Assembly: GCA_025531455.1 (NCBI GenBank)
Contig: JAMYHL010000017.1
Coordinates: 62,001 to 126,000 of the forward strand
Direction of reading: 5' to 3'
Length of the DNA stretch: 64,000 nt
Source of the DNA: Apiotrichum sp. Y4204
Lineage: Eukaryota; Basidiomycota; Tremellomycetes; Trichosporonales; Trichosporonaceae
Each line of letters opens with the position of its first letter. Position 1 is the stretch's first letter. The position numbers and the translations under genes were made by a program. This document shows, piece by piece, positions 24,901 to 37,672 of the stretch. Under the pieces are notes generated by a model, which ran no database searches, was not told the DNA's origin, and was given only the letters and a program-made list of their open reading frames with translations.

Positions 24901-27900
24901 CTCGTACGAGACCTCGGGGTGGTCGGACAGCGCGGCACGAGTCTCTGGCGTGAACATGTGATTCGTCTCAGCCGCGAGCATCTGCGCCTCGAGCGACGCA
25001 GTGATGGGACCAGTGGAAAAGTGGTGCTCCTCCCGCCGACCAGTAAGATCCAGAATTGGAGACAGCGGGGAGGAGGGCGCCGTGCTAGGACCATTGGACT
25101 GGGGGGGCGAGCTCGGCAGTGAAGCCTGCTGGACAACAGGTGAGTGCGTAAGGTCCACAAGCGTCGGAGGACGGGACTCCTGCTCGCGAATGGCGTCTTG
25201 AGTCTGCGACTCGAGCAAGACAAGCTCCTCAAGAGCATCGAGTGTCTGCTGCTTCGCACGCTGCTCATCCCGCGCGTCACTGGCCGTGACCGCGAGGTTG
25301 TCGGATGTCACGGAGGTGCTCATCGGTAGCGTAAGCGAGACATCTGCCCGGGCCGCCTCTGGCTCCGTCTCCAGCGACCTCTGAGACTCGCTGAGCATCT
25401 CCATCTTCTCCACCCCGTTGACCTTCACCATGTCGGCATCAGGCGACACCATGCCGAGCGGCGAGCGCGCGTGGCTGCGCAGCGATATGCCGACAGGATC
25501 AGTGGGGCTTTCAGCCGCGACGTTGAGCGAGATAGCGTTCGGAGGCGTGATGACGCGAGGGTCGCCTGTTGCGGGCCATGGGCCAGTCATGCCCGGTGTG
25601 ACGACGACGGGGTCGGTGGGGGACGCCGTCTCGCCGCTCTCCTCGCTGCCACCGTCGGGGCGGAGTTGGGTGTTCACGGGCGGCGGCACGGGGCGCGTGG
25701 CCGGCACGGAAGCTGGGCGGGCGGGAGAAGGGGGCAGCCCACTCGGGCTGCGGGGCAGCTGTGTCGGGGTCTTGGCGCTCGGCGTACGCGATAGCATTTC
25801 GGCCGGCGACACGCACGGAGACCGGTCTGACGGCGAGGGCGGGAACGGAAAGTCGGTGAGCGGCAGACGGCCAGTTTTGGGAGTTATCGACGATGCGCGC
25901 ATGGAGATGGGCCGCGCGCGGGTGAGGCTGGCGCGCATGGCGCGTTTCTGTTGAGTTGGAAGCTCAACGCTTGCCGCCATCTCCTCGATCGCCGACTCAT
26001 GCGTCATTACCGATCCGCCGTCGTGCATGTCGCTGACGGACAACGCATCGTCGTCTTCAGCATCGGACGCCCCGGGGCCCTCGGGGTCCTCAAACGATGT
26101 CATGTACTCATCGCTCGGCGTGCCGGGTGAGTCGTTGATAAACGGCGCCATCGGGGGCGAGATGAACTTGTCGTCCTCCGAGTCCGGCGTCGGCTCACGC
26201 AGGGCGAGCTTGTGTGGCGAGGTACTCTGCGTCGCAAGCGCGCGAGGAGCCTCCTCTACAAGATGCGCTACTGCCTTCACCTCATACTTCTGCTGCCTCC
26301 CAGAGTCAAACGTAATTACCTCTGTGGCCTCATCTTCAGACCACTCATCGAGCGAGAGTAGAGGCGCGGCAGAGGGCGACGGCGTACCCGCAGTGGAGGT
26401 CACAGCGGACGCCACCGGCGTCTCGTCAACCACAGAGGTCGCGACGGAGGACGGCGCGACGGACGGTGCCACGGAAGACACAGCGGACATGCCATTGGTC
26501 ACCGGCCAGTGGATGGGGGTTACCGCGCTGCGCGTGCCTCGGAAGGGATTCGGTGCAGGCATCTCGTCCTCGGAAGCGTACGTAGACGCGTAAGGCAGTT
26601 CGAGCTCCGGAGTCTCGGTGCGCAAACCTCGGTCTTTCACCGGCTCCCTCACCGGCTCGGAATCAAGAAGAGGCTGGTAAGTCTCAGCCTCGACAGGCGT
26701 AGCTTCAGGGTGTGTCGCTTCGGGGTGCGTATCCACTTCAGGCTGTAGTACCTCCAACTCCTCCGGCTCTCGCGGGCGATCCTCAGACGTGCGGAACGCC
26801 ACATGTCCCTCGGAGCTCGGCTGCGCGATCATCTCGCTCGATCCCGACATGTTGCCGATGTCGTCGAGTGAGCGGTTCAGGCCACGGATGACGGCCGTGG
26901 GGCTGAGCGAGTCCCACGAGTACGAGTTTGGGAATCCGCGCGTTGCCGTTGGTGTGGGGGAATCCGTCGGGCTGTCCTCGCCGTTTGCCAGCTTGGCAAG
27001 GTTCGTCACCGCGGGAAGGCGAGCCGGGAGAGCGGGCTGCACAAACCAGCCTCCTGATGCCGGTCGGTTCTTCGCCTCACTATCGCCATTGGCGTCGAGC
27101 TTGGCGCCAGCGCTCGGGGGCCCGTCGGCGGTGAACCAGTTACCGGACACTGGACGCGCCGCGTCTGGTGCGGGAGACACGACGGGGCGGAACTCGACTG
27201 GCGCGGCGCCAAACTCAGGGGTGCAGGGTGACGCGGGCGTGATGGAAAACTCTGTGGGGATAGTCGTCATGATGGGCGGCGGCGAGCGCGCTGCCCGTGC
27301 AGCATTTGCGTGCGTTGGGAGGCCTCCAAGCGCCCCGAACGTGTCCTTGCGGGAATACATTGGCCGTTTACCGTCCTCACCCCCCTTGAGGGCCATGAAC
27401 TGAGGGTGCGAGGGCGCGTCGGACGTGGGGGACATGACAAAGTCCACACTCCGCTTAGGCGCATGTTGGCCATCGGCGTAATGTCCCTCCCAGCCGCCAA
27501 ACGTGCCCTTCCGCGCGCGCGTCGTTGGCGGATCGTTCGACACGGGCATGTACGCGGACGGCGTGGCGCCGTTGGCCTCCGGCTGAGAAGTAACAACTGG
27601 AGCCTCATCGGCCATCTGCAGCCCCAGGCTGTTGGTGGATAGGCCGAAGTTGGCGCTAGACATCAACGGTGTTGAATTACCAGCGGGCGATGGTGCGCCG
27701 GGCTCGCTGGCGAGGACTTCCTCCTGCTGCTCCTGTATCGGGAGGTTGGTGCTCGGGGCACCAGGAGTGCTACGCTCGATATGGCCCGCATTCGACACTG
27801 GCGCGGTTGCCACGTTCTGAGTACGGTCCTTGCTGTTAATCGCTGGCGCCGCGGAGACGGCCATGGACTTGCGGACCGAAGGGAGGCGGGAGACCATCGA

Positions 27901-29923
27901 CATGCGGCCGGCAGACGGCGAAGGCGCGGGAGGCAGCGGGCGGGCCTTGTACAGCGCCTCGTCCTGCGCCGGCGGATGCGACGATTCGACTCCCTTGAGC
28001 GCCTCCTGGTTGAACCGGCTGCCCTTGCGAACATGCTCGGCGCGCTCTTGGGGAACGGCCGCAGGTGCTGGTGCTGCCGCCGAGACGCTCGTTGAGTTGC
28101 TGAGCGGGAACTGAAAGGTTCTGAGCCCCGTCGGCTGTGGGATTCCGCGGCGCGTCCGCGGTGAGCCTTCCAACGGTGGCGCAGCTGATGAACTGAGGTT
28201 GCGCGAGTGACGACTGGGGGTCAGCCTTATGGACAACGAGGCACTCACCTTGACAAACTCATCCGGCCCTCCTCGCTGACTCTGCTCCGCGACCTGTCCG
28301 GGTCGTCCTCGCTCTTGCGGCCGATGCTTCCTCCGCGACTGTGCGACGGTCCGGCAAGTCTAAAGTCAGCATAGCCCTCGAGGTCCACGGACAGCACTCA
28401 CACAACGGGTATCGGAATAGCAGCTTGTGCGAGCGACGAGGGCGGCCCTGGTGGTGGCGGGGCCGGGCGCGGCGGTGCGGTAGGTATACCTATTGGTGAC
28501 GATATTGTCATCCCCGGCGCCGTGATCTGCACGGGTGTGCCGCCAGAACCCATGCCGTAGATACCACTTGGTCGTGCGCGGCGCGGCCGAGTGGTCGGGA
28601 GAGGGAGCGCGGATTGTGGCCGTGCGTTCGGTTGTGGAATGGTGCTATTGCGTGCCGGGTTGCCGAATGGTTTGCCTCCATACTCTGGAATGGGCTGTGG
28701 CATTCCTCGGACGCTCGGCTGTGGAAGCCGGGTCGCGGGCGGTAATGCTGAGAAGGAGCCGCTTGGCGAGGGCTGTTGTGATGGCGGTGCCGACGCCGGC
28801 GAGAGAACGTGCGGCGGTCCGTAGGACGACGACGCGTGAGACGCGTGCGAGGTATGCGATGTCGACCGCTGCGACGCGTGCGACCCGTACGGGCCGTCGT
28901 GTGGTGAAGAAACCGCTTGTTTGCGAAGTATAGACTGCGGGACCGGGAGGTTGGAGTTTGGCACCTGCATGGGTTGGATGCTGCTCGCGCGGTTCCCGCG
29001 CAACGACGACAGACTTGGGATGCGGCGCAGTGAGTGCTTGCGTTCTCGCTCCGACGAGGGCCCCGGTGGTCCCGGGACGGGCGGAGCAGAAGTGTCGTGC
29101 CCTCCGTTAGAGACAGATGCGGCGCCGGCCAAGAAAGCATTGCGTGCGTCTGAACTTCTGAATGGCGGCGCGTCGGGAGGAGGAGCGTTCTTCGCGCCGC
29201 TGGACATTGCGCGGCGGCGCTTGGACGCCGAGTCCCAGAAGTGACTGCGTGTTAGTGACTCGGAGCGGGCTGCCGACGCCGCTCAGCAATGGACCCACAG
29301 TGCGGAGAAGCTATGGTGCTTCTGCTTGCCCATCGGTGCCGGTGGGGCGTTCACGTCCAGCGTGCCCGAGACCTGGGTGTATGTGGGGGTGTGTGAGTCG
29401 CCGCCCATGCCGAGTTCTCGAAAGTTGACGTTGGGCGACCTGCTATCGGCAAAAGGGGCGCCTGCGCCGTTGCTGTTGCTGTGAGAGTAAGAGTCCTCCG
29501 AGTCGCGTCTTGCGTTCGAGGACGACTTTGTCCTTGTCCGCCGAAACGTGTTGCGTCCGGACCACCTGGGCGTAAGCTTTGGGTTTCGAGCTTGTGGTGG
29601 TGATTGAGATTAAGAGATGGGAGCGAGCGTGTGTGTGCGAGGCCGAGGCCAGCGGCGTGCAGATGCGGCCAGCAGAATGGACTGTTCTAAAGAATGTGTA
29701 ACTCTCAGAGTGCTGTAGTCATGGCTCGGTGCATGTCTCGGCTCGCAACACTCCAACAAAACTTTGGGCGGACATGGCGTGCTGGCTTGGCTTGTGCACA
29801 GATGCAGGAGGGCACGAGAATGCAAAGCACGCTTGACGCCTTTTCGTGTCCAGCCCGACATCGAGGAGCGCTGGGACCCCAGCAGGTCGCTCGATCTCTC
29901 CTGAACGACGTATAAACTCACAT
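21970..29923 (-). CDS. Giant low-complexity protein (2481 residues) of unknown function, start codon split by an intron
   Basis: Five exons on the minus strand: 29922-29923, 29299-29565, 28402-29244, 28249-28359, 21970-28192. The first contributes only the A and T of the ATG; the G is the first base of exon 2 (MWSGRNTFRR). Exon lengths sum to an exact multiple of three. The protein is rich in Ser, Pro, Thr and Ala and mostly disordered. A more ordered island is SHLFNDTLEQISASLGTHF followed by LQAPATDLFLIADHIKMMRANLG. Basic clusters occur (SASKRRRAM, QTRRRRQVEEMRRRDREEG), and the C-terminus reads KSYRFKFGRGGD. Many SP/TP sites suggest heavy phosphorylation. I do not recognise the family; a cytoskeletal or cell-polarity scaffold would fit the composition, as inference only. 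Confidence 0.75.
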
Positions 29924-32221
29924 TGCAGCGACAGTCTCGTCGGGGGCTCCTCGTTCCTTGCGCCGTGCTTTGGGCTGCGAGGCAGCCAAGATCGCGTCGG
30001 GTCCACTCTGCCGAGTGCTGCGCGTCGATTCGGACCGGGTGTAAAGTGGAGGCACCGAGCGTTCCGCGATCCGTGAGCGTCGCGTCGTCGTGAGCGTAAA
30101 GTACAGGTGAAGTGTTGAGAATGGATTAATGAATGACAACGATCATCATCAACATGAACAAGATCGACCCCTCATCGAGGTTACAGGTCATAAACGCCGC
30201 AAACCTGCACCTGCGTTGGCGCCGTCGCTCCTGCGTCTTGCATGAGGCATATCGCTGCGATCACGCCGCTGGATGGGAGCAGGGAGAAGGAGTGCGGCGT
30301 GCCAGGCATGTGATGTGATCCACTGGCCAGTGGCCAGTGGCCACAGGCGGCGTGGGGACGGAGGACATGGGCACAGGAAAAGGTGACTCTGTAGCTCTGT
30401 TTGCATTCATCTCGCCATGCCGCTAGCCTGCAGCCGTGCTCTCCGTGCCGGCATGCGCGCTATGCCCCGCGCGCTGCAACATGTTCAGGAGCGCAAAAGA
30501 GGCGTCGCGGCGTCGAGAGCATGCCTCCGCGCCTCTGCGCCTGTCGCCCCCTCCGGGGCGGAGGGGGTCTTGTACGACAGCTCCGGCTGTGGGCGTCCCA
30601 TAGCCGCATGGGCCCACGGGGTTGCGGTCTCAGCGCTCGTGGGCCACCCCCCCCCCCGAAGTCTCAGGACGCGCTCAGGAAGGAAAACAGCGAGCGGAGG
30701 GTTTGGGCGTGTAGGTGGAGAATTTTAGCGCGTTCATGCTCCTGGGTTTCCATTGTTGATGCAGTCCTGGGCGTCCTGTCGTGTCTGCTCTGCGGCTGGG
30801 TCAGGAGTGCAGACCTGAAGGCCTGCAGAGGATTGGAGGCGAATGCGTGAGGGCATGAGGGCATGAAGGGGTGTGAATTGGAGGATGAAAAAAACGGTGA
30901 CCAAAGTGGTAACCCTGGTGGCGTCGAGGCTCCATTCAAGCAAACGCGAGCCGGTGTGAGCCTCAAACCAAACAAAAAGCAACCAAGGGGCGAGGTGCGA
31001 GGAGCGAGGGCGCGGGCCGAGAGGCAGAAGGAGAGTGGAGAGTGGGTCCGGTGGGAGATGACTCCGGGCCGGTGGCCTCGGTCCTGGTGTGGTGCCGGCA
31101 TTCGAAGACTCGGAAAGACAGAGCAGGGTGCAGCCCCGATGAGTGTGGGCCTCTAAATGCCTGGGAGCCTGGGAGCTGGTTACGGATGCCGAGGCATGCT
31201 GGGCCGAGATCAGGGAGTGCCGGTGGTACAGTTTGGCGGTTGTTACGGCACTCGAGAGCTTATCTTTATCGGTACATTACACGCAACAGCCGTTGGACCG
31301 TGTTGGGCCAATGTCGGGTTAGTCGTCTGCCGGGCGAGGTGAATCACTTGACATTTTCTCTCCAGGCTAAGCATGCTAGCGTCGCTGGGTGTGCGCAATG
31401 GCGCTCTGTACATGACAAGGCCAGGCACAGGAGGGAGTATGTAAGATCGAGCCATCAAGTCAGTGGCCTTGGCTGTTAGTAGTGGACAGTCGTGTGAGTG
31501 AGAGATACAGACCAACATGGGTCAATTGATCGCGACGTGAGACAGTGTAAACATTGCAACGCTGGAGATCATCTCTCGCGCTCCCATCTCGGTCACGTCG
31601 CGCCTCGTGATCAGTTGAGGACAATCCAAAGAGGCGGATGGCCGCGCGCAATCACCAGACATGCCAAACAACGGACGCGTCACGCTGCGCGTCGTGGGAC
31701 ACGGGATATCAGAGTTAAGAGGTTGGCTTGGCCGCACCCATCGCGTGCCACCCACGACTCAGCGGTCCCGTGTCTCGTGTTCCCGGAATGTGTAGGTACA
31801 AGTGGATTAAATGGATCAGACATCAGTGGCCGCTGTCTCGCTCCCAAGGATCAATTGAACGGATACAAGCCCCCTGTCTCGTTTTGTCGGTATGAACACA
31901 CCGTACATTACTTAGAAGTAACATCCGCGTGACAGCTGTCAGACATGTTTGCTTGCCTTGTGGACTGGCACATCCAAGATCAACTCTTATCACGGGCGCG
32001 CCCGTCCATCACAGTGCTAACGCTCTGTAGATGTGCAACTGTTTACTCGCCATTCGATGACATTCCGGAATATGGCATCTGACAAATAGCCCTCCGCCTC
32101 CCACTACTCTGATGGTATAGACTCCAGCTGGCTGGCATGGAACGGCGTCATCCCACCTGATGATGTTCATCGCAAGCTTGTCCTACATCGGATGTCCTGA
32201 GGCGTCCGCGGAGGCCGCCTC
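29924..32221. other. Gene-poor region, about 2.3 kb
   Basis: The part near 29924-30140 is probably the 5' UTR and promoter of the giant gene. Features seen: the palindromic repeat CCACTGGCCAGTGGCCAGTGGCCAC near 30320 (given here as a tandem of TGGCCAG) and an 11-base C run at 30647-30657. Open frames here have no recognisable product or splice structure. Confidence 0.4.
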
Positions 32222-33596
32222 CTAATCGTCCACCAGATTGCCAGTAGGGGGCGCGTTCCGGCCCTCGCGGGCCCGCACGCGCGCCTCGACCTCGGCCTCG
32301 ATATCGCGCTCGCGCTGTGCGCGCTCGGTGTCTTCCTCTTCGTCAGAGGGCAAGCGGATTTCGCCCTGGCGCTGGCGAAGGTGCATCGTTCCACCGCCGA
32401 CGAGCGCGATCGGGTGCAGCACAAGGAAGATGATGATTGTCACCAGCAGCGGGACGGGCTTGGGCATCGCACTGTCCGGCAGCGAGGGGTTGATCCGCAC
32501 CGAGGCGAAGAGGAGAGAGAAGAGAATGTACTCGGAGGCGATTGCAAGCATGCTGCGTGTGTTAGCTTATTGTACGGAAAGCGCGCTGCAGCTACTCACT
32601 AAGCATGGGTGCCAATCTCCCAGAAGACAGCGATCGCATTTGCGACAGCAACGCAGGCGACGGCCTCCCACGTCCACCAGCCCAGCATGTGCTCCTCCTT
32701 GACGACCCACTTGAGCGCGACAAAGCCGTTGTGCATCCACGTGAGCTCCCACAACATCGCGAGCAGGAGTGAGATGGTGCCGTGCACGAAGAGCGAGTTG
32801 AACGGGTGCATGATAGACGGCGGGTGGGAGAGGAGGGAGACATTAATGGACACACTGCTGTCAGAACACCCCGATGTTAATGGCCTTACACAATAAACAT
32901 GTTGATAATGGCAAAGACCGCGGAGGTGGTGAACATGCGGAGAGTCTGCTGTCAGTGGTGCTCTGCAAACGACGCCTCTACGCAAGGCCCGTCTGGGGCC
33001 ACTCACCCAGCACACGGCCCACCCGGCAATCAGACAGTTGGACACTGCAAAGCGCAAGCCAACGCCCTTGATAAAGAGGTCGCGCGTGCGCTCCGAACGC
33101 GCAAAAATGAGCAGAACGCAGAATCCGATGGAGAACGCGTAGTAAACGGACCAGTAGATGACGAGCATCGTGTTGTTGGGCGTCAGGAGCGTCGGCCGCA
33201 GGCTGTTTATCTCGCCTTGTATGTTAGTACTCATGTGAGAACAGTGAATGAGTAGTAAAGCTTCCAACTCACGCATGCCGGGGTGGATCACAACGCCGCA
33301 GATGAGCATCGTACCCATGGAGATAAGGACTGCCGTTAGCACCGGCCACCCCATCCATCCTCACCAGTAATCGGAATCGTCGTCTGCAGACGCACAAGAC
33401 TCATCATCTTGCGGTACGACGCGAGGGACACATAGTCGTCCGGGTGGTCGCCGCACGTCGGGCACGTCGGGTGGGCATGGCTGTCGACAGCCACGGTCCC
33501 CTCGCCGCGCTCCTCATCGTGCGGAGGTGCGACGTGTCGCTGGGTCGTCGGCGCTGCAGGAGCGGGGTGCGCTTGCTCGTGGCCGTGGTTATCCAT
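32222..33596 (-). CDS. Multi-pass membrane protein, unknown function
   Basis: Several exons on the minus strand with short introns (for instance GTGAGGATGG...GGCAG near 33330-33365). Start at 33596 (MDNHGHEQAHPAP), a His/Pro/Glu-rich cytosolic N-terminus with a CPTCGD pair, then about ten hydrophobic segments, among them TMLICGVVIHPGM, TMLVIYWSVYYAFSIGFCVLLIF, LIAGWAVCW and ISLLLAMLWELTW. It closes with a charged tail (EEEDTERAQRERDIEAEVEARV) and NLVDD. No transporter signature is seen. The layout resembles fungal-specific membrane families of unknown function. It is divergent from the Zn2Cys6 regulator gene, 482 bp away. Confidence 0.65.
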
Positions 33597-34078
33597 GGCG
33601 GATGTAGATGAAGAAGAGTTGAGACGAGACAGAACGAGTGTTGTGTCCGGTCGCATGTGCTCGACGTCGCCCCGTGCTCTGTAACGGCAACGGCAGAATG
33701 ACGTCATGGGAGCTCCTCCTTGTCGCTTCGGTAACACGCGGGATCGGCGTGGGAGGCTACGCCGGTCCGGCCGGTCCGGTAGTTCCAATGGGGCCCCCCC
33801 AGGTGCCATGCTGCTTTATCTGGTCCAAACGTCGAGCTCGACATGCAAATGCTGATCAGAGCCATTGATGCATTGCGCGTTACTGTTCGTCGCGTGTGTA
33901 TGCAGGTTAGAGACTGGTAAGGTGCGTTGTGATCAGTCTGCCAGGGATGGCAGAATTTGAGCTTAGGATAAAGTGGGAGTAACGAGCATCCAAAGCCCAA
34001 CTTTGCCATCGGCGACCTCTCGGTGAGTTGAAAGTGTCCATGTCGGACGGTTTCCAAACCTCCGACACACCATCACCG
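33597..34078. promoter_or_regulatory. Divergent promoter region with CGG/CCG cluster
   Basis: Between the membrane-protein gene and the Zn2Cys6 regulator. At about 33761-33780 it holds the palindromic cluster GCCGGTCCGGCCGGTCCGG, rich in the CGG/CCG half-sites that Zn2Cys6 proteins bind. Autoregulation is possible but unproven. Confidence 0.3.
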
Positions 34079-36135
34079 ATGGGCTACAACACCTGCGACC
34101 GCTGCCGCCGACGCAAGGCAAGTGCACCCCGTCGCCGCGCTGACAGTAGGTAAAGTGCGCACTGACGCCGTCTGGAGCGTGCGGGGGCTGCGTCGCTGCC
34201 GCGGAGGCGTGCACTTTTGAAATCGGATACAAGAAGGCCGGGCGGCGGCCGAGGTGCGACAATGTGAGGCGTGATAAGCTGATGACAGGCAGTCCGTGGA
34301 TTCGGAGCGGACACCAGGGCCGGGACCGGTGCGTTCGACCCGAAATCGGGAACGGATATCGGCATCTGTCGAGTCGCGCGGGGAGTCACCAGTACTCAGA
34401 ACAGTGCCCACGCTGTCGACGATGGAAGCGGGTTCCTCAAATGGTCCGGGGACCAGTGTGTCCAATTCCAGGCCGCAAGATGAGATCTCACCGGAGAGCA
34501 TGCTGAGTATGCTCGCGGATGGGGGACAGGGGGCTCAGCTGTCGCCGATATGGCAGGTGCAGGACGTGTCTCCGATGGATGTGCTTCATGCGACTCCTCA
34601 GGGAGCGGAGGAGCTATCGGCCTCCCAGCCTGCACCAGCACCGGCCCCTCACATAACCTTCCCCAGCGTGAGCGTCGACCGCACCTCGCAGGCAGAGGAC
34701 ATTGCGCCGTGGCCTGTGCTCTCGTTCTTCCTCGCGCTGTATCTCGAGTACATGCACTCTCTCTTCCCAGTCGTCCACAAGCCGGGGCTGTACCAGGCCA
34801 TCGCGATGCGCGCGGACAAGACGGACCGAAATACACGGGCTTTGATCCTTGCTCTAGGTAGGTCCTACCGATCCCGCGATTCAGCACTGATGCAAGTCGC
34901 ATACACAATAGGCCAGTCGCCCCTCAGCCGCATGGAGCCCGCGTACTCGCGCCACGAGCTTGCGCGTCTCCAGCGCCGCTGCCATCGCGCGAGCCTCATC
35001 TTCCTCGACAGGGGATACGAGACAGTGACCTTGCAGCACGTCGCGGTGATGATTGCGTGAGGTTTTATGGATACTGGAACTGACGGCAGCAACTACTTTT
35101 GCGCGCAGTCGATGGGCAACTCGAATCTCGCGCAAGTGTATCTCGCCGAGGCGTGCCAGCTCGTCCACATCGTGCGCATGCGCCACGCATCGCACCCCGA
35201 TGAAGCTGACTGCGTGCAGCGCGAGCTGTACCGGCGGATATTCTGGCATGTCTACGCCGTGGACATGTGGGTAATGTAACTACGGCCTGCTCGGTTGACA
35301 CCAGAACGGAGGCGGCGGCAGGGCACATGATCCACCTGCACGACTACGACGGCCTCGCGCCACTTCCGCTGATCGTGGACGACGAGCTGTTGACCTCGCA
35401 GGGGGCGTTCGACCAGCCCGCCACTAAGTTCTCGTATATGGCGGGGTTCAACGGCTGCGTGCAGCTCTTCCCCATTCTCGCAGAGTGCATTGTGCGCCAC
35501 CGCCGCCTCCGCCTGCATCTCGATGCGGGCGGCGGCCCCCCAACTGGCGAGGACCTCGCCGTGAATCTGTCATTTGCAGAGGCGATGCAGCGCCGCATTG
35601 ATGAGCACATTGCGGCTCTTCCTCTAGAGCTGCAGTCCGAGTCCCACGGGGCGGACAAAGTCGTCGAGGCGGTCCACGGCATGCAGCGCGCCAACATCCT
35701 TGTGACGGAGGCGTCCGTCCGCCTCGCACTCGTGAGTGCTCCACTGACTTTGCTTACGCGTACTAGTACGACTTTGTGGCCGACCTCGACCCCGCCCACA
35801 GGCCGGAACAGCGGTCCGAGATGTCGCGCCGCGCATACGCGACCCTCTCAAGTATCCCGCTCGAACACCTCGCGGCGAACGGGGAGAGTATAGTGAGTGA
35901 ACGACAGCGGCAGCGGCACGGCTGACGCTTCAGAGGGGCAAGATCTTCCGCATCATCGTCGCACTCCTCCGCTCACCGGACATGGACGCCGACTGGGCCG
36001 ACGCCGTGCACGACTGGTGGTCGCTTGTGAGTGTGTCCGGCGGCGGAGCTGATGTAGTTTTCGCGGATCAACTTTGTGCAGCTTGCGCCGCATACCATGG
36101 TGCTCGACTCGGCGGGCGCGAGCCCCATCCCCTGA
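34079..36135 (+). CDS. Zn(II)2Cys6 fungal transcription factor
   Basis: Nine exons (34079-34117, 34150-34263, 34293-34857, 34912-35056, 35090-35266, 35305-35731, 35767-35892, 35934-36026, 36058-36135), 587 residues. The Gal4-type cluster is complete with Cys 6, 9, 16, 24, 27 and 34 (C-x2-C-x6-C-x7-C-x2-C-x6-C). It is only formed by removing a 32-nt intron with a GC donor (AAG|GCAAGT). After a Ser/Pro-rich linker comes the fungal-specific regulatory domain (WPVLSFFLALYLEYMHSLF, then RIFWHVYAVDM and HDYDGLAPLP). It lies next to L-arabinitol dehydrogenase, an SDR and a sugar transporter, so it is a likely local regulator of pentose use. Its targets are inferred from position only. Confidence 0.88.
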
Positions 36136-36417
36136 TGGTGGAGCCAGGGAGGTGGTCCGTATCTCTAGAGAGTGTCTTTGTCTTGGTTGGATTGTATGTA
36201 TCATTACCTTGCATGCTCCGAGGCCGACGGGCGGGTAGTCCACGTCCGCGGCCGGCTTGTCGGTGTAAAAAAGAGCATCCTGGCTCGTTGGCAAAAGTCT
36301 CATGCAACTGCCTCACCCGACACGACAAACCCTCCAACAGCCTCACTCTCATATCCAACTAACCCAATGCATAACATTCTTCACCCCCTTAAGGAGCCCC
36401 CATCCCACGTCCACTGC

Positions 36418-37672
36418 CTAGTCTGTAATCTGCACCTTGATAGCGCCCTGGCTCGGGTCCGCAGCGACATGGAACGCGGACACGGCGTCGGCGAGGGCAA
36501 AGCGGTGGGTGACGAGTGGCTTGAGGTTGATAAGGCCCTCTGACACGAGCCGGATCGCCTTTGGGTACTGGTTTGCGTAGCGATACTGGAACTGCATGTC
36601 GATTTCGTTTGCGGACATGTATCCGAACGGGTACTGGTGTGAGATACAGGAGATGCACGAGAGACACTCACAGTCGCCTCAGACTTGCCCACGCCAATGA
36701 TAAACACCTTGCCGCCAAAGCAGAGTGTCTGCCGTCAGCCGATATACAAAGATATTACCATCCAGGACTCACGTAGATGGCCGCCCGGACCGAGCTCTCG
36801 ACGCCAGTACACTCGAGCGCGACGCGGAGCTCCATCCCCGCCGCATCCTTGATCTTGGCCGCCGTCTCCTCCTCGCTCCACTCGCGCTGCACGCACACCG
36901 TGCGGACCTGGCCCACGAGGCTCTTTGCAAATTCGAGCCGGGAGGGCACAACATCCACAATCACAATCGGCGCGCACCCCGCTGCACGCGCCGCGAGTAG
37001 CGCGACGAGGCCAATGGGGCCAGCACCGCAGATCAACACCGGGTCGCCGAGCCGCACCCCCGCGCGCTCAATGCCCGCCAGCGCGACCGCTAGCGGCTCA
37101 CACAGCGAACCCTCCTCAAACGACATGCTGGCCGGGAGCTTGTGCAGCCACGCAGCGGGGTGCGCGTGGAACCGCGTCAGGGTGCCGTGGTACGGCGGCG
37201 TCGAAAAGAAGACGACGCGCGGGCACGCGTTGTACCGCCCCGAAAGGCAGGGCGGGCAGGACGCAAGTCCACACGGCACGCCGGCCTCGATCGCCACCCG
37301 GTCGCCTACCGCGATACCCTCGACGTCGGGGCCGACAGCGATGACCTCTCCGGCGGACTCGTGGCCCGCGCCGCACTCGTCGCGAACGACCATCGTCGGG
37401 CCAATGTGCCCGTGCTTCCAGAAATGCACGTCCGAGCCGCAGATGCCGGTTGCTTTTACGTGCACGATCGCTTCTCCCGGGCCGGGGGTCGGCTCGGGCT
37501 TTACAATCATGTGGACTTGGTGTGCGGGGTTGTACGCGCAGGCGAGGTTGGCCGTTGGGTCCTGGAGGACCGGGTCGGCGGCATCGGCCACGACGCGAAA
37601 GTCGGCGTGCTTGAGCACCTTTGCGGGATCGTAGTGCGCCTCGTAGGCTGTCTGGGCGTGCGTGCAGGTCAT
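36418..37672 (-). CDS. lad1: L-arabinitol 4-dehydrogenase (zinc alcohol dehydrogenase family)
   Basis: Three exons on the minus strand (36773-37672, 36672-36728, 36418-36633), 390 residues. NAD-dependent oxidation of L-arabinitol to L-xylulose in fungal L-arabinose catabolism (EC 1.1.1.12 by similarity). Strong LAD features: [15 protein letters not shown] (catalytic zinc Cys), GHES (zinc His-Glu), four structural-zinc cysteines in [12 protein letters not shown] to [36 protein letters not shown], Rossmann [15 protein letters not shown], and the end [15 protein letters not shown]. The FWKHG and PLVTHRF blocks favour LAD over xylitol dehydrogenase. It has a longer N-terminus (about 50 residues) than many. 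It is divergent from the SDR gene and convergent with the regulator. Confidence 0.9.

Noticed and set aside
30664..30770. 29-codon minus-strand frame beginning METQEHERAK
   Set aside because: Too short, no homologue recognised, no consistent upstream exon.
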